Source: Chloroflexi bacterium RBG_16_51_16 (GTDB taxonomy: Bacteria; Chloroflexota; Anaerolineae; Anaerolineales; Villigracilaceae). Taken from it: a stretch of DNA of 8,159 nucleotides. The stretch lies in the NCBI GenBank assembly GCA_001796785.1, contig MGNL01000106.1, positions 1-8,159 of the forward strand. The letters are read 5' to 3'. Positions 4,258 through 8,159 of the stretch are shown one piece after another. Made by a program: the position numbers and the translations under genes. The notes beneath the pieces are model-generated. The model searched no databases and was not told where the DNA came from. It saw only the letters and a program-made list of their open reading frames with translations. The stretch's first letter is position 1, and each line of letters starts with the position of its first letter.

Positions 4258-6069
4258 ATGTCGCATTACGGCCAAGAAAAATACGAGGAATCACAGCTTT
4301 ATAAGATCCGCCATTCGGCTGCGCACATCATGGCCCAGGCGGTCGTGGAAATGTTTCCGGAGGCGAAGTACACCATCGGCCCGCCAGTCGAAAACGGCTT
4401 TTATTATGATTTTGACCTGCCGCGCAACCTGACGCCCGAGGACCTCGAGAAAATCGAGAAGCGTATGCGTCAGATAATCGCCGGTAAACACGACTTCATA
4501 AAAAAAATCATGTCAGCCGGTGAAGCCAGAGTCATATTCAAGGATCAACCTTATAAACTCGAATTGATCGATGGGCTGGAAAAAGGCGGCTCCGACGAAT
4601 ACGGAAATCCGCTAAGGGAAAAACCCGAGATCTCGATTTACCAGCACGACGCTTTTGTCGATCTATGTCGGGGACCACATGTAGACAACACAGGACGGAT
4701 CAGGCCGGATGCCATCAAACTCATGAATGTGGCGGGTGCATACTGGCGTGGGGATGAGCACAACAAAATGCTCCAGCGAATTTACGGCACTGCCTGGGAA
4801 TCTGCCCAGGAGTTGAAAGACCATCTCTGGCAACTCGAGGAAGCCAAAAAACGGGATCACCGCAAGCTGGGCAAGGAACTCGAGATCTTCATTTTCGACG
4901 ATGAGGTGGGACCCGGGCTGCCGCTTTGGCTTCCGAATGGCGGGGTCATGATCGAGGAAATCGAAAAACTCGCCAAGGAGATGGAGGAAAAGGCTGGATA
5001 TCTGCGTGTGCGTACGCCGAACCTATCCAAGGAGGATTTATTCATCCATTCCGGTCACCTTCCCTACTATGCCGAAAGCATGTATCCGCCCATGGAACTG
5101 GAAGGAGTCAAATATTACGTTAAGCCCATGAATTGTCCGATGCATCATAAGATTTTCGGTTCCAAGCCGCGCTCGTACCGCGACCTGCCCATCCGCCTTG
5201 CTGAATACGGGACCTGCTACCGCTACGAGAAATCCGGTGAGCTGTTCGGGCTGATGCGGGTTCGCTCACTTCAAATGAACGACGCCCATATGTACTGCTC
5301 GGAGGAGCAATTCGAAGAGGAGTTCATGAGTGTGATCGAGCTTTACTATAAATATTTCAAATTATTTGGCATCGAAAAGTATGTCATGCGTTTCAGCCTG
5401 CACGCCAAGGAAGGCCTCGGTAAAAAATATGTGGATAATGAGCGACTGTGGCTGAAAACCGAGGATATGGTCCGCCGGGCTATGACGAACGGAAACGTTC
5501 CCTTCGTTGAAGCGGTAGATGAGGCTGCCTTCTATGGGCCGAAGATCGACGTCCAGATCTGGAGCGTGATCGGCAAGGAATTTTCCCTGGCCACCAACCA
5601 GGTGGATTTCGCACAACCCGCGCGCTTTGATCTTAAGTTCATCAACAAGCAGGGAACCGAGGAGGTCCCCTTGTGCATTCACCGCGCTCCGCTCTCCACT
5701 CACGAACGCCTGGTTGGATTCCTGATCGAGCATTATGCCGGGAATTTCCCTGTCTGGTTGGCACCCGAGCAGGTACGTCTTGTACCGGTGACCGACCCGC
5801 AGAACGATTACGCACACCAAATTGTTGCGGCGCTGCGGGATCACGGCATCCGGGCCAGCGCAGATATCAGTGCCCAGCGAATGAATGCCAAGATCCGCTC
5901 TGCACAACTAATGAAAATACCGTACATGCTGGTGGTCGGAGAAAACGAATTGAAAGCCGGGTCGGTTTCCCTGCGCGCCCGGGATGGCTCTCAACAAAAT
6001 AACATCAACTTGGGTGATTTTATCGCCCGCGTTAATGACCGGATCGCCCTGCGCTCAAGTGAATTGTAA
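4258..6069 (+). CDS. thrS: Threonine--tRNA ligase, form lacking the N-terminal TGS domain
   Basis: A 603-residue class-II synthetase that charges tRNA-Thr with threonine in the cytoplasm. It starts directly at the editing domain, without the roughly 60-residue TGS domain present in E. coli ThrRS (642 residues). The editing-site residues are intact: H19 and H23 (HSAAH) and C137/H141 (CRGPH). The catalytic core holds the zinc ligands C293 (MNCPMH), H344 (NDAHMYC) and H475 (IHRAPLS). The motif 2 arginine is R322 (CYRYEKSGELFG), and the motif 3 arginine is R484 in THERLVGF, where many bacteria have MERF. The last 105 or so residues form the anticodon-binding domain. ATG 4258 follows AAAGGAG by five bases. 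The frame just upstream is T-box leader with no TGS-like coding, so the short form is genuine and not a wrong start. Expression should rise when threonylated tRNA runs low. Confidence 0.97.
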   Translation: MSHYGQEKYEESQLYKIRHSAAHIMAQAVVEMFPEAKYTIGPPVENGFYYDFDLPRNLTPEDLEKIEKRMRQIIAGKHDFIKKIMSAGEARVIFKDQPYKLELIDGLEKGGSDEYGNPLREKPEISIYQHDAFVDLCRGPHVDNTGRIRPDAIKLMNVAGAYWRGDEHNKMLQRIYGTAWESAQELKDHLWQLEEAKKRDHRKLGKELEIFIFDDEVGPGLPLWLPNGGVMIEEIEKLAKEMEEKAGYLRVRTPNLSKEDLFIHSGHLPYYAESMYPPMELEGVKYYVKPMNCPMHHKIFGSKPRSYRDLPIRLAEYGTCYRYEKSGELFGLMRVRSLQMNDAHMYCSEEQFEEEFMSVIELYYKYFKLFGIEKYVMRFSLHAKEGLGKKYVDNERLWLKTEDMVRRAMTNGNVPFVEAVDEAAFYGPKIDVQIWSVIGKEFSLATNQVDFAQPARFDLKFINKQGTEEVPLCIHRAPLSTHERLVGFLIEHYAGNFPVWLAPEQVRLVPVTDPQNDYAHQIVAALRDHGIRASADISAQRMNAKIRSAQLMKIPYMLVVGENELKAGSVSLRARDGSQQNNINLGDFIARVNDRIALRSSEL

Positions 6070-6091
6070 ACAAATCCAGTCCCATTACAAT

Positions 6092-6122
6092 TTGCTAGAG
6101 ATCAAGTCCGATGGAATAGAAT
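6092..6122 (+). promoter_or_regulatory. Weak candidate promoter ahead of the membrane-anchored hydrolase
   Basis: TTGCTA (6092-6097) and TAGAAT (6117-6122) are 19 bases apart, two more than ideal. No terminator hairpin with a T-run is visible between the thrS stop and the hydrolase start, 116 bases later, so the hydrolase may instead be read from thrS. Confidence 0.25.
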
Positions 6123-6176
6123 TTTAGAACCTTCAATCCGAATATATTCCGGAGTTATCCATTCAGACTTACGATC

Positions 6177-6180
6177 GAGG
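6177..6180 (+). promoter_or_regulatory. Ribosome binding site selecting GTG 6186
   Basis: GAGG stands five bases before GTG 6186. The adjacent in-frame GTG at 6183 would be only two bases from it. An in-frame stop TAG at 6117-6119 limits the upstream side, and no in-frame ATG lies between that stop and 6186. Confidence 0.55.
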
Positions 6181-6185
6181 ACGTG

Positions 6186-8159
6186 GTGTCCATTGATGAA
6201 AATCTAAAAGCAGGAATATCGGCGGCTAAATCCGGCGATCTCAAGAATGCAGCTTCGCTCCTGGCGCAGGTTGTCAAGGATGACCCTTTATCTGTCGAAG
6301 CCTGGTTTTGGCTTGGAAAAAGCCTGACCATTCCTGAGCGGCGCGAGTATTGCTTTCGCCGTGTGCTCGTCCTTGATCCGATCCATGCAGGCGCGCGGCA
6401 GGAGTTGGGTTTAGCTAAACCCTCATCCACCCCAGCACCTGTACCTGCTTCCATAGAAAAATCAGGCAGTCCGATACCTTCGGGAAAACCTGCTGAAACA
6501 CCGGCCTTACCGCGGGAACGTACATTGGACAAATCGAGTGCCGTTGAAAATAAAAAAATTACGTCTCCTCCTATCAACCCCGGCACTCCATCAGCAAAGC
6601 CAAAAGCTCAACCTGGAAAAAGGCGCAGGAGATCAAATATCACGCCGATCGTTCTCACCTGTTCCTTGGCGGCGCTCTTTATCTGTATTCTCGCGGTCGT
6701 GTTTCTTATAAATTCAGGCCAACTCAGTAGCAGGCTCCTGCAAGCCCTACAACCAACCCAGATAACTCAGCAAAACACCGCTCAGATGACCATAGAGACA
6801 CCTGAAGAAACCGCCACATTGACATTCACAGCTACACCATACCTGCCCACTCCGAAACCGACCGTAGCTTATATTCCCACCTTCGAAAGCGCGGAATGCC
6901 CGTTTGATATCCCACCGGGAGCAGATGTCACCTGCGGTTATTCAATCCTGCCCGAAGATCGATCAGGTGATCCCTCACGCACGATCCGATTGCTGGTAGC
7001 AGTTTACAAAGCAGGCGAGCCAAACCCTGATAACCTCCCTGTGATTTTTTTGCAAGGCGGGCCGGGTGCAGGAGCCGTAGAGTTGAGCGCCCAGGCTTAT
7101 CAAGCTTTGGTAGAGCCTTTTGTCCAGGAACGAGATTTTATTGTTTTTGATCAACGCGGAACTGGAATGTCCTACCCTTCGCTGGACTGTGAAGAGTTAA
7201 CCAAAGCTTATCTTGATGACATTCACGGTTTGATCCCGGGTTCTACGCGGTCCCTGGTTTATTCGAACGCGTTCATATCTTGCAATGGGGTCATGATCGT
7301 CGAAGGCGTGGAGTTGGATGCCTATACGACCAGCGCTAGTGCGGCGGACGTCAGGGATATCCTGCTGCTCCTGGATCATCAGAAGGTGAATATTTTCGGA
7401 GCTTCCTACGGCACGCGGCTTGCTCAGGTGATCATGAGGGATTACCCGGAGCTGGTAAATAGTGCCATCCTGGATTCTGTCGTTCCTGTGGAAGCCAATC
7501 TGTTCACCGAGTTTCAGACGGGGATCGAAACAGCGCTTGCCAGATTATTTGATGCTTGCTCCCAGGATCCCCAATGCAGCACCTCATACCCGCAGCTCGA
7601 GACGGTCTTTTGGGAATTGGTTGATCAATTGGATACTCAGCCTATCTCGCTGACGACCTCCTCGCCACAAACAGGCACGATCACCGAGACATTGAATGGG
7701 TCGACATTCATGAATACAGTGCTGCGTTCGATGAAACAATCCAGTTTGATCGAAACTGCTCCCCAGTCGATCTACCGTTTTAACAATGGCGACTATTCCG
7801 CATTGATCGATACGCAGGCTTCCTTACCGAATATTTTCGAGGGCATCAGCCCAGGTTTGTATATCACGATGATCTGTCATGAACAGATCCTGGCTGCCCC
7901 TCTCGAGGAGCTGCAGACAGCGGACAAAGCAGCCGGTGCCCTCAGAGAGTATGCATGGCTGCCCTTTTATGGCGATGTACAAAACATCGTTCGAACCTGC
8001 AAGACCTGGGGTGCACAAGGTCCCTGGTTGGGGGAGAACCAACCGCTGAACTCCAGCATCCCAACCCTGCTCATCGCTGGGGCATTTGATCCCACCACTC
8101 CGCCTTCCTTCGCCCAACAGCTTTACGAGCGCCTCGGCAGCAGCTATTATTTTGAATTT
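6186..8159 (+). CDS. TPR-like module, single membrane helix and extracytoplasmic S33 alpha/beta hydrolase (aminopeptidase-like), 3' end missing
   Basis: The frame is open for 658 codons to the window edge. Residues 10-76 form a helical repeat-like unit (GDLKNAASLLAQVVKDDP, then EAWFWLGKSL), resembling TPR-type modules I recall from Chloroflexota proteins. A Pro/Ser/Thr-rich linker (80-143) ends in KRRRR, followed by one hydrophobic helix (about 154-175), a second Thr/Pro stalk (200-232) and the hydrolase domain. The positive cluster before the helix puts the N-terminus inside and the enzyme outside. The hydrolase shows the oxyanion loop QGGPG (290-294), FDQRGTGMS, nucleophile S407 in GASYGT and the acid D635 in AGAFDPTTPP. 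The catalytic His would lie beyond the edge. This matches proline iminopeptidase and tripeptidyl-aminopeptidase relatives (S33) with a TAP-like C-terminal part. Eight cysteines in the outside domain (238/250, 335/366, 458/464, 564/605) fit disulfides. Substrate is unknown. Peptide cleavage is likely, but other hydrolysis is possible. Confidence 0.88.
   Translation, partial: MSIDENLKAGISAAKSGDLKNAASLLAQVVKDDPLSVEAWFWLGKSLTIPERREYCFRRVLVLDPIHAGARQELGLAKPSSTPAPVPASIEKSGSPIPSGKPAETPALPRERTLDKSSAVENKKITSPPINPGTPSAKPKAQPGKRRRRSNITPIVLTCSLAALFICILAVVFLINSGQLSSRLLQALQPTQITQQNTAQMTIETPEETATLTFTATPYLPTPKPTVAYIPTFESAECPFDIPPGADVTCGYSILPEDRSGDPSRTIRLLVAVYKAGEPNPDNLPVIFLQGGPGAGAVELSAQAYQALVEPFVQERDFIVFDQRGTGMSYPSLDCEELTKAYLDDIHGLIPGSTRSLVYSNAFISCNGVMIVEGVELDAYTTSASAADVRDILLLLDHQKVNIFGASYGTRLAQVIMRDYPELVNSAILDSVVPVEANLFTEFQTGIETALARLFDACSQDPQCSTSYPQLETVFWELVDQLDTQPISLTTSSPQTGTITETLNGSTFMNTVLRSMKQSSLIETAPQSIYRFNNGDYSALIDTQASLPNIFEGISPGLYITMICHEQILAAPLEELQTADKAAGALREYAWLPFYGDVQNIVRTCKTWGAQGPWLGENQPLNSSIPTLLIAGAFDPTTPPSFAQQLYERLGSSYYFEF

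Noticed and set aside
3753..4294. Three overlapping minus-strand reading frames of 88-99 codons
   Set aside because: They lie across the tRNA-Val gene, the T-box leader and the thrS start. The RNA structures explain the conservation on the plus strand, and the translations show no domain.
5362..5907. Minus-strand open frame of 181 codons inside thrS
   Set aside because: It is opposite a highly conserved catalytic region of ThrRS; the product has no family features and no ribosome binding site was seen. It is a shadow frame.
6070..6185. Terminator after thrS
   Set aside because: No stable hairpin with a T-run is visible in these 116 bases, so none is annotated.
6155..6586. Minus-strand open frame of 143 codons
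   Set aside because: It overlaps the N-terminal module and linker of the membrane-anchored hydrolase, whose plus frame is open for 658 codons with coherent domains.
1..8159. A mobile element, CRISPR array, phage remnant or defence cluster, or sortase substrates with LPXTG signals
   Set aside because: No direct repeat series, terminal inverted repeats, transposase, integrase, nuclease or LPXTG-type motif was found. The genes are housekeeping, regulatory and envelope enzymes with no sign of a joint new system.

Overview
The window looks like a chromosomal piece of a Chloroflexota bacterium, probably Anaerolineae-like. The pointers are protein style, recalled from memory rather than searched: a sortase with a long charged cytoplasmic tail, a short repeat-like 'DDP...W.WL..' N-terminal module in front of a membrane-anchored hydrolase, a threonyl-tRNA synthetase without the TGS domain, and a Gram-positive-type T-box leader. 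GC content looks intermediate. There are no insertion sequences, CRISPR repeats, phage genes or toxin/defence genes, and the content is mainly housekeeping and envelope functions.

Layout. The left part is on the minus strand: a class-V PLP aminotransferase (104-1183), a 62-residue tail-anchored membrane protein (1251-1439) and a membrane-anchored sortase (1562 to about 2485). A roughly 200-base divergent region follows, with a plausible sigma70-type promoter and a GAAC-N4-GTTC palindrome over the predicted start of transcription. To the right, all genes are on the plus strand: a DksA/TraR-type zinc finger fused to a SpoIIE/RsbU-type PP2C phosphatase (2726-3745), a tRNA-Val(GAC) behind a near-consensus promoter (3795-3868), a threonine T-box leader with a traceable antiterminator and terminator (about 3911-4191), thrS (4258-6069), and a membrane-anchored S33-type alpha/beta hydrolase starting with GTG at 6186 and running off the right edge.

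How the parts fit. The best-supported regulatory unit is the T-box plus thrS. An ACC specifier, a TGGA acceptor-binding sequence and mutually exclusive antiterminator/terminator helices should switch thrS on when uncharged tRNA-Thr accumulates. The phosphatase is probably the output of a partner-switching (anti-sigma/anti-anti-sigma) pathway whose other members are not in view. The sortase and the hydrolase both act outside the membrane, but nothing ties them into one pathway.

I did not find a convincing new multi-gene system. The items most worth a second look are the zinc finger-phosphatase fusion and its possible LexA-type operator, the discriminator-base prediction from the T-box, and the three-part architecture of the hydrolase.
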